Below the pieces are notes generated by a model, which saw only the letters and a list, made by a program, of their open reading frames with translations, was not told the DNA's origin and ran no database searches. Below are positions 25,621-34,037 of a DNA stretch of 64,000 bases, in pieces. The position numbers and the translations under genes were made by a program. Source of the stretch: Cardiobacterium sp. Marseille-Q4385 (GTDB lineage Bacteria; Pseudomonadota; Gammaproteobacteria; Cardiobacteriales; Cardiobacteriaceae); assembly GCF_916618745.1 (NCBI RefSeq), contig NZ_OU745373.1:2563366-2627365 (forward strand), read 5' to 3'. Within the stretch, counting starts at the first letter, position 1; each line of letters opens with the position of its first letter.

Positions 25621-27090
25621 ATGACTAAAACCGTCCTTGCCACTGCCCTAGCCCTCGCGGCTGCACACACCGCCTTTGCTGCTGACCCTACCGAAACGGC
25701 TAGCCAGGGTGCAGACCGTGAAAGCGTCGCTGTCACTATTTATAACGATGATCTCGCCCTCATCCGCGAAACGCGTAAAGTGCCGCTGAATGTCGGCATC
25801 AACCGCATCGCCCTGCGCGACGTTTCCGCGCGCATCATGCCGCAGACTGCTAGCTTGGTTGCTCGTGGTGACGCTGTACTGCAACTCCTGGAACAAAACT
25901 TCGATTACGACCTGTTGAGCGGTGAAGCGCTGCTTGCGAAAAATGTCGGCAAACGTGTCACCACCGTCCGCACCAATCCCGCGACCGGCGAAGAAACGCG
26001 TGAAGAAGCGACGGTCCTTGCCGATAACAACGGCGTCGTCCTGCAATACGCCGATCGCATCGAAACTGGTCTGCCAGCAAACGTTCGCCTTGCTTTCCAC
26101 GACGTGCCCGCTAACCTGCGCGATCGCCCGACCCTCACTGTTGACCTCACCAGCGACAAAGCGGGCGAGCAGAGCGTAGATCTTGCCTACCTCAGTCAGG
26201 GGCTTGGCTGGAAAGCCGATTACGTCGCCAGCCTCGCGGATGATGAAAAAACCCTCAACCTTGCCGGCTGGGTAACGCTGAATAACCAGAGTGGTACCGC
26301 TTATGAAAACGCCACCCTGCAACTCGTGGCAGGTGATGTGGCGCGAGCCCAGGAAGAAGACTTCGGTCTTAATTACCATGCGCGCATGGCGCCGATGGCG
26401 CTTGAGAAAGCGGCTGCGCCGGTGCGTGAAGAAAACCTCTTTGAATACCACCTCTATACCCTTGATCGTCCGACCACCCTGAAAAATAACCAGAATAAAC
26501 AGGTAGCGCTGCTCTCTGCCGCACAGGTGCCGGTGCAAAAAGAATACCGCCTGCAAGGTAGTAGCGGCTGGTATTACTACGGCGCGGATACCAGCACGCT
26601 GGAAATGGGCGACAAACGTAAAGTGGATGTATTCATGACGTTCAAGAACGATGAAGCGAGCCAACTCGGTATGCCGCTGCCGAAAGGTGTCATCCGTGTC
26701 TATAAAAACGACAGCGACAAGCGCACCCAGTTCATTGGCGAAGACCGCATTGACCACACCGCGAAAAATGACGAAGTGCGCCTGAAACTCGGCAGCGCCT
26801 TCGATGTGAACGGTGTATGGAAAATGGTGGACGCAAAACGCGTGGACAAAGGCAAGCTGGGCAAACTGCTCGAAAATGACGAATTTGAAGCGACCTACCG
26901 CATCGAATTGAATAACGCTAAAAAAGAAGCGGTAACCGTAAAAGTCGTCGAGCCTATTCCAGGTGAGTGGAAGATCATCGAGGAAAGTCTGCCGCATGAA
27001 AAAACCAGCGCTAATAGCGCAATGTGGCAAGTAAACATCCCCGCCGATGGTAAAACCGAGCTGCAATACAAGGTACGTATCAAGCTCTGA
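25621..27090 (+). CDS. DUF4139 domain secreted protein
   Basis: The 489-residue protein has a signal peptide (MTKTVLATALALAAAHTAFA). A DUF4140-like N-terminal segment begins at VTIYNDDLALIRE near residue 39, and the DUF4139 C-terminal domain includes FMTFKNDEASQLGMPLPKG near residue 340. It contains no Cys and no membrane anchor, so it is probably periplasmic. The molecular function of this family is not known to me. CAGGAGACATC gives a good ribosome-binding site. Two hairpins follow, the second being a clear terminator. Confidence 0.85.
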   Translation: MTKTVLATALALAAAHTAFAADPTETASQGADRESVAVTIYNDDLALIRETRKVPLNVGINRIALRDVSARIMPQTASLVARGDAVLQLLEQNFDYDLLSGEALLAKNVGKRVTTVRTNPATGEETREEATVLADNNGVVLQYADRIETGLPANVRLAFHDVPANLRDRPTLTVDLTSDKAGEQSVDLAYLSQGLGWKADYVASLADDEKTLNLAGWVTLNNQSGTAYENATLQLVAGDVARAQEEDFGLNYHARMAPMALEKAAAPVREENLFEYHLYTLDRPTTLKNNQNKQVALLSAAQVPVQKEYRLQGSSGWYYYGADTSTLEMGDKRKVDVFMTFKNDEASQLGMPLPKGVIRVYKNDSDKRTQFIGEDRIDHTAKNDEVRLKLGSAFDVNGVWKMVDAKRVDKGKLGKLLENDEFEATYRIELNNAKKEAVTVKVVEPIPGEWKIIEESLPHEKTSANSAMWQVNIPADGKTELQYKVRIKL

Positions 27091-27136
27091 TATATGTGCA
27101 TCATACAGCGCCCCGTTAAGGGGCGTTGTCGCTATA

Positions 27137-27166
27137 AAAAATGCAGCCTCGAGGGCTGCATTTTTG
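27137..27166. terminator. Bidirectional intrinsic terminator
   Basis: ATGCAGCC-TCGAG-GGCTGCAT (27141-27161) sits between A5 and T5. A second GC hairpin (CGCCCC..GGGGCG) lies just upstream near 27110-27126. It ends both the DUF4139 gene and fba. Confidence 0.9.
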
Positions 27167-27179
27167 TTCGGCGCTATCC

Positions 27180-28259
27180 TTAAAGGAGATCGCGGCAGTT
27201 AAGATCAATGAAGGCTTGCTCCAGACGGGCGGACATGGATTCTTCCATCTTGCGCAGCCAGACACGCGGGTCGTAGTATTTTTTGTTTGGCGCATCCGGG
27301 CCTTCCGGGTTGCCGAGCTGGCCTTGCAGGTAGGCTTCGTTCTTCTTGTAGAAGTTAAGGATGCCGTCCCAGGAAGCCCATTGGGTGTCGGTGTCGATGT
27401 TCATTTTGATCGCACCGTAGCTGATGGCTTCGCGGATTTCCGCTTGAGAAGAGCCGGAGCCGCCGTGGAAGACGAAATCGATCGGCTTGGCGGAGAGGCC
27501 TCGTTCTTTGGCGACGTATTCTTGGGAAGCACCGAGGATGCTCGGTTTGAGTTTGACGTTGCCGGGTTTGTACACGCCGTGGACGTTACCGAAAGCGGCA
27601 GCGACAGTGAAACGCGGGCTGACCGGGCTCAGCTGGTCATAAACATAGAGCACATCTTGCGGCTGGGTATAGAGGCGGGATTCATCCACACCGCTGTTAT
27701 CCACGCCGTCTTCTTCACCACCGGTGATGCCGATCTCGATTTCGAGGGTCATGCCCATCTTGCTCATGCGCTCGAGGTATTTGCGGCAGATTTCCATGTT
27801 TTCTTCGATCGGTTCTTCAGAGAGGTCGATCATGTGCGAGGAGAAGAGCGGTTTGCCGGTTTCGGCGAAGTGTTTTTCGCCGGCATCTAGCAGACCGTCA
27901 ATCCAGGGCAACAGTTTTTTCGCGCAGTGGTCGGTATGCAGGATGACCGGGACGCCATATTCGGCGGCGAGGGTATGGACGTGTTTTGCCCCGGCAATAG
28001 CGCCCAAGACGTCGGGGCGGGTGCCGCTGGCCGGTTTGATGCCTTTGCCGGCATAGAAGGAAGCACCGCCGTTGGAAAATTGGATGATAATCGGGGCTTT
28101 GACGCGGACAGCGGTTTCCAGCGCAGCGTTGACGGAGTTACTGCCGACGCAGTTCACGGCCGGGATGGCGAATTGTTTTTCTTTGGCGATGGCAAAGATT
28201 TTTTGTACGTCATCGCCGGTTACGACGCCCGGTTTTACAATGTCGAGAATTTTCGTCAT
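27180..28259 (-). CDS. fba: Fructose-bisphosphate aldolase, class II
   Basis: The 359-residue zinc aldolase interconverts fructose 1,6-bisphosphate with DHAP and glyceraldehyde 3-phosphate. Visible family blocks are LHTDHCAKK near residue 108 (Asp and zinc His), EIEIGITGGEEDG near 175, the zinc His in FGNVHGVYK near 226 and FHGGSGSS near 265. The length matches E. coli FbaA. It starts 26 bp after the SH3-protein gene on the same strand and may be read from the dapB operon as well as from its own promoter. Confidence 0.97.
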   Translation of the reverse strand: MTKILDIVKPGVVTGDDVQKIFAIAKEKQFAIPAVNCVGSNSVNAALETAVRVKAPIIIQFSNGGASFYAGKGIKPASGTRPDVLGAIAGAKHVHTLAAEYGVPVILHTDHCAKKLLPWIDGLLDAGEKHFAETGKPLFSSHMIDLSEEPIEENMEICRKYLERMSKMGMTLEIEIGITGGEEDGVDNSGVDESRLYTQPQDVLYVYDQLSPVSPRFTVAAAFGNVHGVYKPGNVKLKPSILGASQEYVAKERGLSAKPIDFVFHGGSGSSQAEIREAISYGAIKMNIDTDTQWASWDGILNFYKKNEAYLQGQLGNPEGPDAPNKKYYDPRVWLRKMEESMSARLEQAFIDLNCRDLL

Positions 28260-28285
28260 GGTTTTTTCCTTGGGTTGTTGAGAAA

Positions 28286-28951
28286 TCAGAGGTCATCGTA
28301 GCTGCTGCGGCGCCCCGAGCCGAGGCGGAACAGACCGGAGAGCCAGTGCAGGACGAAACCCGCGAAGACAAGGAAGCCGCCAATGTAGAGCTGCTTTTGG
28401 TTGAGGCTTTCTTCGAGGCGGGTGTTTTTGTGTTTGAGGCTGAGGTTTTCTTGTTCGAGGGTGACAACGGCAGCTTGCAGTTCGCGGTTGCGCTGGTCGA
28501 TAGCGATGGCGTTACCGGAGGCGCGTTGCAGGGCGACGAGTTCATCACGCGCCTGCTGTTCGGCATTTTGCAAGGCTTCAACACGGCTTTTCAGAGTGTC
28601 GAGGGTTTGGTTCTGGTTGTCGGTAGTACTTTGCAGGCTTTGCGCGCGGCTTTGCAGTTGGTCAAGTTGCTGCTGGGCTTCGGCATAGCGGCTTTGTACG
28701 CTGGGGGTATCCATGATGCTATGAGTGGATACCCAGCCGTTGATGCTGTCGGTTTTGACGCGGACGTAATCACCGTTTTTATCGAGAAGCTGCACAGGCT
28801 CACCAGAGCGCAGGGTGCCGAGGAATTTAGCATCGCTGCCGGGTTTGTCGTACACGGCGGTGCGCAGTTCGTCGCTGATCCAGGCGTTTTGCGGGGCGGC
28901 CATGATGCTTGTGGCGCAAGCGAGGGTCAGCAGGCTGATGATTTTTTTCAA
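28286..28951 (-). CDS. SH3b-domain membrane protein, TIGR04211/YgiM-like
   Basis: The 221-residue protein has a signal peptide (MKKIISLLTLACATSIMA), a bacterial SH3 domain (about residues 25-85), a coiled coil of Gln/Leu/Arg-rich heptads (about 88-180), a C-terminal membrane helix (about 188-207) and a short basic tail. This order defines the YgiM/TIGR04211 family. The start is TTG at 28951: GAGGAACC precedes it, it gives a clean signal peptide, and it overlaps the stop of the upstream gene as TTGA. Function is unknown; an envelope role is likely. Confidence 0.85.
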   Translation of the reverse strand: MKKIISLLTLACATSIMAAPQNAWISDELRTAVYDKPGSDAKFLGTLRSGEPVQLLDKNGDYVRVKTDSINGWVSTHSIMDTPSVQSRYAEAQQQLDQLQSRAQSLQSTTDNQNQTLDTLKSRVEALQNAEQQARDELVALQRASGNAIAIDQRNRELQAAVVTLEQENLSLKHKNTRLEESLNQKQLYIGGFLVFAGFVLHWLSGLFRLGSGRRSSYDDL

Positions 28952-29604
28952 AACAGGTTCCTCTTGATGTGTATCCATTGTCGCCACCAGTCGTCTTTAC
29001 GGGACGGATCGGCGAGGACGGTGTGTGGGTGCAGGAAATTATAGGCGTTTGCCGGAAGTGTGCCAAACCCAGTGGGAGCAGCGTTCAGCTGTGCGGAGAG
29101 GGTGTCGCCGCAGATGAGTAGCGGTTTTATTGCAAGGTCGGCTGGCGCTGCAGCGGTATTTTGCGGCAGGGGCAGAGGGTGACTGCGGGCGAGGGCAAAG
29201 AGGGCAGTAAAGGCGCTGTACGCTTCTCGACTGCCGGTGGCCGCGAAAAGCGCGAGCAACAGGCGGCGTTCGTCTTCGGTAGCGAAGAGGGTGGGACGCC
29301 CCGCTTCCGACCAGGGAGGTGGCAACAACCAGTTGCAACTGAGGTCATCACCGCTGAGCCAAAGGTAATCACGCCCCCAGTGCAGTTGGGCGGCAAGATC
29401 AGGCAACGGCAGGATGAGGGCTTGGGCAGATATCGGTTCGGGGGCGGTAGATTGCGGAGTGAGAGGTAAGGCCGCGTTGGTAGGAGGGGGAGTTGGAGCA
29501 GATAGTGCAGTATTGCGCAGGATGGCGAGTTCAGCACGCAGCAGCCACAGTTTGTAACCGAGCAGAGTTAGCGCGGTGCGTTGTTGTGGCCTTAGCGTGA
29601 GCAT
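28948..29604 (-). CDS. Unknown protein in the pssA operon
   Basis: I do not recognise this 218-residue protein. It is Leu/Ala/Pro-rich, with a Pro-rich stretch near residues 36-60 and Trp-containing segments (LHWGRDYLWLSGDDL and DDWWRQW). No signal peptide or membrane helix is clear. Its ATG shares one base with the pssA stop (TAATG), and its stop overlaps the next start by four bases, so the gene is almost certainly translated as part of the operon. Confidence 0.65.
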   Translation of the reverse strand: MLTLRPQQRTALTLLGYKLWLLRAELAILRNTALSAPTPPPTNAALPLTPQSTAPEPISAQALILPLPDLAAQLHWGRDYLWLSGDDLSCNWLLPPPWSEAGRPTLFATEDERRLLLALFAATGSREAYSAFTALFALARSHPLPLPQNTAAAPADLAIKPLLICGDTLSAQLNAAPTGFGTLPANAYNFLHPHTVLADPSRKDDWWRQWIHIKRNLF

Positions 29605-30356
29605 TAGCGACCTTGTCCTTGTTGCCCCTGCCGCCGTTTATATACCCGCAATAGCGACCAGATGGGGCCATGCAGGCCGTAAGCGAGGAAGAGTGCAAAA
29701 AGAATGGGGGATGGTTTGAGAAAGATGATGCCAATAACGCAAGCAAGAGCGACAACTTTGCTCAGAGACAGTTTGCTTTGTGGCTTGAACGTTTTGAAGC
29801 TGTAATAGGCGATGTTGCTGACCATCGCCAAGGCGGAAAACCAGGTGAGGATAGTGGAGATCAGGACAAGGTTGCTGCCGTCCCAGTGATATTTACTACC
29901 GACCCAAACGAAGCCAGCAACAATGGCTGCAGCGGATGGGCTAGGTAGGCCAATGAAAACAGCTTTATCAGTGCTACCAACTTGGACGTTAAAGCGGGCC
30001 AGACGTAGTGCGGTGCAGGTAGTATAGATGAAAGCGGTAAGCCAACCGAGTTTGTCAGGATATAAGGGAGCGCTTGCGGCGTAATGTAGCGACCAGCGGT
30101 AGATAAGCAAGGCGGGAGCAGCACCGAAGGAAATGAGGTCGGCAAGCGAGTCGTATTGGATGCCAAAGGCGGATTCGGTATGGGTTAGGCGGGCTACGCG
30201 GCCGTCACAGCCGTCAAAGATCATAGCGACAAAGATAGCGATAGCAGCATCGGTGAAACTGCCGTTGATGGCAGCAAGAATGGCGTAAAAGCCGCAGAAA
30301 AGAGATGCCGTGGTGAAGAGGTTAGGCAGGATATAGATAGTTTTTGAGCCTCGCAT
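29604..30356 (-). CDS. pssA: CDP-diacylglycerol-serine O-phosphatidyltransferase
   Basis: The 250-residue polytopic membrane protein is of the CDP-alcohol phosphatidyltransferase family. The motif DG-x2-AR-x8-G-x3-D-x3-D is visible as DGCDGRVARL and FGIQYDSLAD near residues 48-71. It makes phosphatidylserine, the precursor of phosphatidylethanolamine. It is the integral-membrane type and unlike the PLD-type PssA of E. coli. It starts 15 bp after pyrF and is coupled to the following gene. Confidence 0.93.
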   Translation of the reverse strand: MRGSKTIYILPNLFTTASLFCGFYAILAAINGSFTDAAIAIFVAMIFDGCDGRVARLTHTESAFGIQYDSLADLISFGAAPALLIYRWSLHYAASAPLYPDKLGWLTAFIYTTCTALRLARFNVQVGSTDKAVFIGLPSPSAAAIVAGFVWVGSKYHWDGSNLVLISTILTWFSALAMVSNIAYYSFKTFKPQSKLSLSKVVALACVIGIIFLKPSPILFALFLAYGLHGPIWSLLRVYKRRQGQQGQGR

Positions 30357-30371
30357 GATGTGTCCTTCGTA

Positions 30372-31070
30372 TTAGTCAGGGGTGATGCTGCTGTTGATAG
30401 CCGCAAGTGCCGCCGCCGGATCTGTCGCCCGGGTGATGGGGCGACCGATGACAAGGTAATCGCTGCCAGCGGCAATGGCGGCTTCCGGGGTCATGACACG
30501 GCTTTGGTCATCGCTGGCTGCCCAAGCGGGACGGATACCAGGGGTGATGGTGAGGAAGGAGTTGCCATGGGTAGCTTTAACGGCAGCGGCTTCCTGAGCA
30601 GAACAAACAACGCCGTTCAGGCCACTGTCGGCGGCGAGAGCAGTCAGGCGAGCAACATGCGCTGCAAGCGGTTCTTCCACACCAGTCTCGCGCAGATCGG
30701 CGGCATTCATGCTGGTGAGAACCGTGACAGCAATGAGTAGCGGCGGTTTGGGGTAATGCGCCAAGGCATCGGCGGCGGCTTCGAGCATTTTGCGTCCGCC
30801 GCTCGCGTGCACGTTGACCATCCACACGCCCATATCGGCGGCAACACGGACCGCAGCAGCGACGGTGTTTGGGATATCGTGGAATTTGAGATCAAGAAAA
30901 ATGTCGTGCCCTTGTTGGTGCAGGGTTTCCAGCAGTGCTCGCCCTTCGCGGGTATAGAGTTCTTTGCCTATTTTGAGGCGGCATTGCCCGGGAGCCAGTT
31001 GTGCGGCAAGACGCAGGGCATCGTCACGGTGATTGACGTCAAGGGCGACAAGAACAGGTCGGCGGCTCAT
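30372..31070 (-). CDS. pyrF: Orotidine 5'-phosphate decarboxylase
   Basis: The 232-residue TIM-barrel enzyme makes UMP from OMP. VALDVNHRDDAL opens the protein, and the catalytic block DLKFHDIPNTV lies near residue 60. TPGIRPAW and VIGRPITRATDP are the phosphate-binding end. The chosen ATG at 31070 overlaps the lapB stop as ATGA; the longer open frame runs inside lapB. The lapA-lapB-pyrF order matches E. coli. Confidence 0.96.
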   Translation of the reverse strand: MSRRPVLVALDVNHRDDALRLAAQLAPGQCRLKIGKELYTREGRALLETLHQQGHDIFLDLKFHDIPNTVAAAVRVAADMGVWMVNVHASGGRKMLEAAADALAHYPKPPLLIAVTVLTSMNAADLRETGVEEPLAAHVARLTALAADSGLNGVVCSAQEAAAVKATHGNSFLTITPGIRPAWAASDDQSRVMTPEAAIAAGSDYLVIGRPITRATDPAAALAAINSSITPD

Positions 31071-32206
31071 CGGCTTTCTACTTTGAGTTCTAGCAATGGG
31101 CGGAAACTGCTCCAGGCGAAGCAGGCAGGGCAATGCCAAATAAGGTTTTGCTGGCGGAAGCCGCATTCGTTGCATTGGTACACGGTGCGCGGACGCACAA
31201 ATTTGCCCGCACTTTGTGCCAGTGGGGCGTAGGTGTCACGGTAGTCCAGGTAGGCAGCCAGCAGCAGCGGTGTTTGTTTATCAGCCATACGCTGTTGCAG
31301 CAGGTCGGCAGCAGCCTCGCGCGAGGTAGTGGCAATGAGTTCGGCCAGCGCCAGAGTCAGGCGTGGATTTTTTTCGCGCACTTCGACGGTTTCGAGCCAG
31401 TTACGGTATTCGTCATCGCGAGCGATGGCGTGGTAAGCGTTGGCAATATCTGGCAGCACGTCGGGCAGTAGTTCCGCCGATTGCTCACCAATGGTTTGCA
31501 GGGCATGGATGGCATTGACGTATTCGCCGCGTCGCAGGAAGAGTTGGCCGCGCATCCGGTTGGCGCGGACGCAATCGCGGTCAGCAGCAAGTGCCTGAGC
31601 GAGTTGGTTGGCGGCTTCATCGTCAGCGCTGCGCGTCAGCGCCTGTTCGGCCAGCTCGCAATGGTAGTGAGACAGGGCCTTGCGACGTATGGCGTTATCT
31701 TGCGCGGGAAATTGAGCTGCAAGCGCGATGGCTTGTGACCATTGTTTGGTACGTTCGTAGATATGCGCCAGCGCAGGCAGGATATCGGTCTGGCGGTATT
31801 GTGCTTGCAGTAGGGCTTCAAAGAGGCTTTGTGCCTGACTGTACATACCGGCGGCGGTGTAGTCTTCAGCGAGTTCGTAATCGATGGCGAGACGCTGTGT
31901 GTCGCTGAGTTGTTCGTGGCTGCGCAGTTGGCGGTGCAGATGCAGGGCACGATCCAGTTCGCCACGTTTACGGAATAGGCTGCCGAGGGTAAGCTGGTTT
32001 TCCAGCATTTGCTGATCGAGATCCGCCATGTGGAGAAAAACGTCCACCGCGCGGTCAGTTTGGTCGTTCAGCAAAAAACCCACACCTTCAAAGTAGGCGG
32101 CGTGGGTCTTATTGGCGCGCCATTCCCGCGCCTCTTTGCGCATCGCCAGCCACCAGCCGGACCAGGCGGCCAGCGGCAGCAGCAGGATAATCAGCCAGTC
32201 CGCCAT
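31067..32206 (-). CDS. lapB: Lipopolysaccharide assembly protein B
   Basis: The 379-residue inner-membrane protein has an N-terminal membrane helix (about 3-20), a series of TPR repeats (about 35-330) and a C-terminal rubredoxin-like metal site with CNEC and CPAC. It balances LPS with phospholipid synthesis by bringing LpxC to the FtsH protease. The start shares one base with the lapA stop (TGATG). Its downstream neighbours pyrF and pssA place lipid synthesis in the same transcript. Confidence 0.95.
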   Translation of the reverse strand: MADWLIILLLPLAAWSGWWLAMRKEAREWRANKTHAAYFEGVGFLLNDQTDRAVDVFLHMADLDQQMLENQLTLGSLFRKRGELDRALHLHRQLRSHEQLSDTQRLAIDYELAEDYTAAGMYSQAQSLFEALLQAQYRQTDILPALAHIYERTKQWSQAIALAAQFPAQDNAIRRKALSHYHCELAEQALTRSADDEAANQLAQALAADRDCVRANRMRGQLFLRRGEYVNAIHALQTIGEQSAELLPDVLPDIANAYHAIARDDEYRNWLETVEVREKNPRLTLALAELIATTSREAAADLLQQRMADKQTPLLLAAYLDYRDTYAPLAQSAGKFVRPRTVYQCNECGFRQQNLIWHCPACFAWSSFRPLLELKVESR

Positions 32207-32508
32207 CAGGCAGCTTTCTGGTCAGCGTGAAATTGTGCCTGAATGGCCGCTTTTTCAGCGGCTGCGTGGTCTTGTTCCAAGCGGTATTGCAGGGATTTGG
32301 CACGCTGTTTCCAGTAGAAGGCTTTGAAACCAAAGAGGACAAGAATCATCAGTGCACCGAAAAGGAAAGACAGCAGCATGACAGCCACCAGCGGTAGATC
32401 AATACTACCCACGATGTAATTGACAGAAACCTTGCCGCTATTGAGCAAGCCGATGGCAGCAAAGGCGACGCACAGGATGATGGTAATCAGATAGCCCAAC
32501 CATTTCAT
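32206..32508 (-). CDS. lapA: Lipopolysaccharide assembly protein A
   Basis: The 100-residue protein has two membrane helices (about 4-22 and 42-63) and a basic, coiled C-terminal tail, as in LapA (YciS). It is thought to work with LapB in LPS assembly. ATG 32508 (MKWLGYLI) has AGGACA upstream and is preferred over a longer open frame beginning in the dapB end. It is coupled to lapB. Confidence 0.9.
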   Translation of the reverse strand: MKWLGYLITIILCVAFAAIGLLNSGKVSVNYIVGSIDLPLVAVMLLSFLFGALMILVLFGFKAFYWKQRAKSLQYRLEQDHAAAEKAAIQAQFHADQKAA

Positions 32509-32524
32509 GGGTATGTCCTCTTGT

Positions 32525-33325
32525 TTATGAAGTAAAACCAAGCACGTCTGCCATGCAATAGAGCCCTGCCGGACGTTTGTCCAGCCAGATGGCTGCTGTC
32601 AGGGCGCCGCGTGCGAAGATACGGCGGTTGTTGGCGCGGTGAGTGAATTCCAGCCGCTCATCTTCCGTCGTGAAATACACCGTATGCTCGCCGATGATGT
32701 CACCGGCACGCAGTACGGAGAAACCGATATCGCCGGTCTTGCGGCGATTGGTATAAGGGTAGCGTTTTCGCGCTTCAAAGTCGCTATTTTGTGCCTGGGC
32801 GATCATTTCACCGATGCGCAATGCAGTACCGGAAGGCGCATCCACTTTATTGCAGTGATGGGCTTCGGCGATATCGACGTCCCAGTGCTGATAATCCAGC
32901 ACTTCCGCGACGCGGCGGCTGACTTCAAAAAGAATGTTGACACCGAGACTGGTATTGGCGGCAAGCACGACCGGGATTTCCTGTGCCGCACGATGAATCC
33001 AGGCGGTAGTGTCATTATTGAAGCCGGTAGTGCCGATCATCAGCGGTTTTCTCAGCTTTTGGCAGACTGGCAAGATGGCGAGCGTTGCATCAGGGCGGGT
33101 GAAATCCACGACCACATCCACAGCAGCGCAGAATTGTTCGAGGTTACTGGTGACGCGTACGGTACAGTCGTGCGGTAGATCGGTTACGTCACAGAGGCGC
33201 TTGCCCGCCCATTCATGGCCATTGCGCACGGATGCAGCAGCGAGTTCTAAATCGGGGTGAGAGATAATTTCGTGGGCAATGGCTTGGCCCATTTTGCCGT
33301 TGATACCGTGAATGCCGATTTTCAT
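32525..33325 (-). CDS. dapB: 4-hydroxy-tetrahydrodipicolinate reductase
   Basis: The 266-residue enzyme of lysine and diaminopimelate synthesis has the nucleotide-binding GINGKMG at its N-terminus and the catalytic block EAHHCNKVDAPSGTA near residue 155. It supplies the meso-DAP used in peptidoglycan. It lies 16 bp upstream of lapA, so it seems to head the operon dapB-lapA-lapB-pyrF-pssA-unknown-SH3 protein. Confidence 0.97.
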   Translation of the reverse strand: MKIGIHGINGKMGQAIAHEIISHPDLELAAASVRNGHEWAGKRLCDVTDLPHDCTVRVTSNLEQFCAAVDVVVDFTRPDATLAILPVCQKLRKPLMIGTTGFNNDTTAWIHRAAQEIPVVLAANTSLGVNILFEVSRRVAEVLDYQHWDVDIAEAHHCNKVDAPSGTALRIGEMIAQAQNSDFEARKRYPYTNRRKTGDIGFSVLRAGDIIGEHTVYFTTEDERLEFTHRANNRRIFARGALTAAIWLDKRPAGLYCMADVLGFTS

Positions 33326-33366
33326 GATTCGTCCTCTTGGATATTGCCGCAGTGTATGATGTTTTG

Positions 33367-33395
33367 ATTATAGGGCTACACGAAAAGTGTGGCAC
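33367..33395 (-). promoter_or_regulatory. Sigma-70 promoter of the dapB operon
   Basis: On the minus strand GTGCCA, a 17-bp spacer and a perfect TATAAT (33372-33367) lie about 42 bp before the dapB start codon. Confidence 0.7.
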
Positions 33396-33470
33396 CGATA
33401 TTTTTGTCTGCACCGAAATCGGTAAGGAATGTATGAATAAAACCGCTGCCTGCCACCAGTCTTTTTACTT

Positions 33471-33983
33471 ATGACGGAAAAAGAACGATTTGCCGACCTG
33501 ATCGGTACGGTCACCCCCCTGCAAACGCCGCCGAGGGCGGAAGGCTTTGGCAGACGGGCGAAAATTTTACAGCGCCGCCGCATTGAAGCGCAACGTGTCC
33601 GTCATGCGGCGGATATTCGCGAAACGCTGTCCGTTAATCTGGCGCAGATTCCGGATGCCCGTTTTCGTGCGCTGTGTGCCGGGCGTCTGCCGCTTGCACG
33701 CGAGATTGATTTGCATGGTTTTTTTGTGGACGAGGCCTTGCGTTACCTCGGCGATATGCTGGACGAACGGCAAAACCGTCGCGAAGAATGCTGGTTGGTG
33801 GTGCATGGTAAGGGGCGCAACAGCCCGCACTACGATCGCGCCCCACTGAAACAGGCGATACTGGATTTGCTCTTGCGCCATCCAGCGGTGAATGCGCTGA
33901 CCGGCGTACTGGATCAAGACGGCCTCAGCGGGGCGGTGTGTATTGAGGTCGGGATAGGCAGAACGGGGAGAAACCTGCGATAG
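33471..33983 (+). CDS. Smr domain protein
   Basis: The 170-residue protein has a basic N-terminal region (about 1-75) and a C-terminal Smr domain with EIDLHGFFVDEAL near residue 77 and VVHGKGRNS near residue 112. Smr domains are nucleases or nucleic-acid-binding units related to the MutS2 C-terminus. This short stand-alone form resembles SmrA/SmrB of Gammaproteobacteria, of which SmrB cleaves mRNA at collided ribosomes. Which paralogue this is cannot be told by eye. No strong ribosome-binding site is seen. Confidence 0.88.
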   Translation: MTEKERFADLIGTVTPLQTPPRAEGFGRRAKILQRRRIEAQRVRHAADIRETLSVNLAQIPDARFRALCAGRLPLAREIDLHGFFVDEALRYLGDMLDERQNRREECWLVVHGKGRNSPHYDRAPLKQAILDLLLRHPAVNALTGVLDQDGLSGAVCIEVGIGRTGRNLR

Positions 33984-34037
33984 GAAGCGGGTGCCAAGTT
34001 TTTCAGCTGCACGACGCTGGCCATCGCGCGCCTGCGG

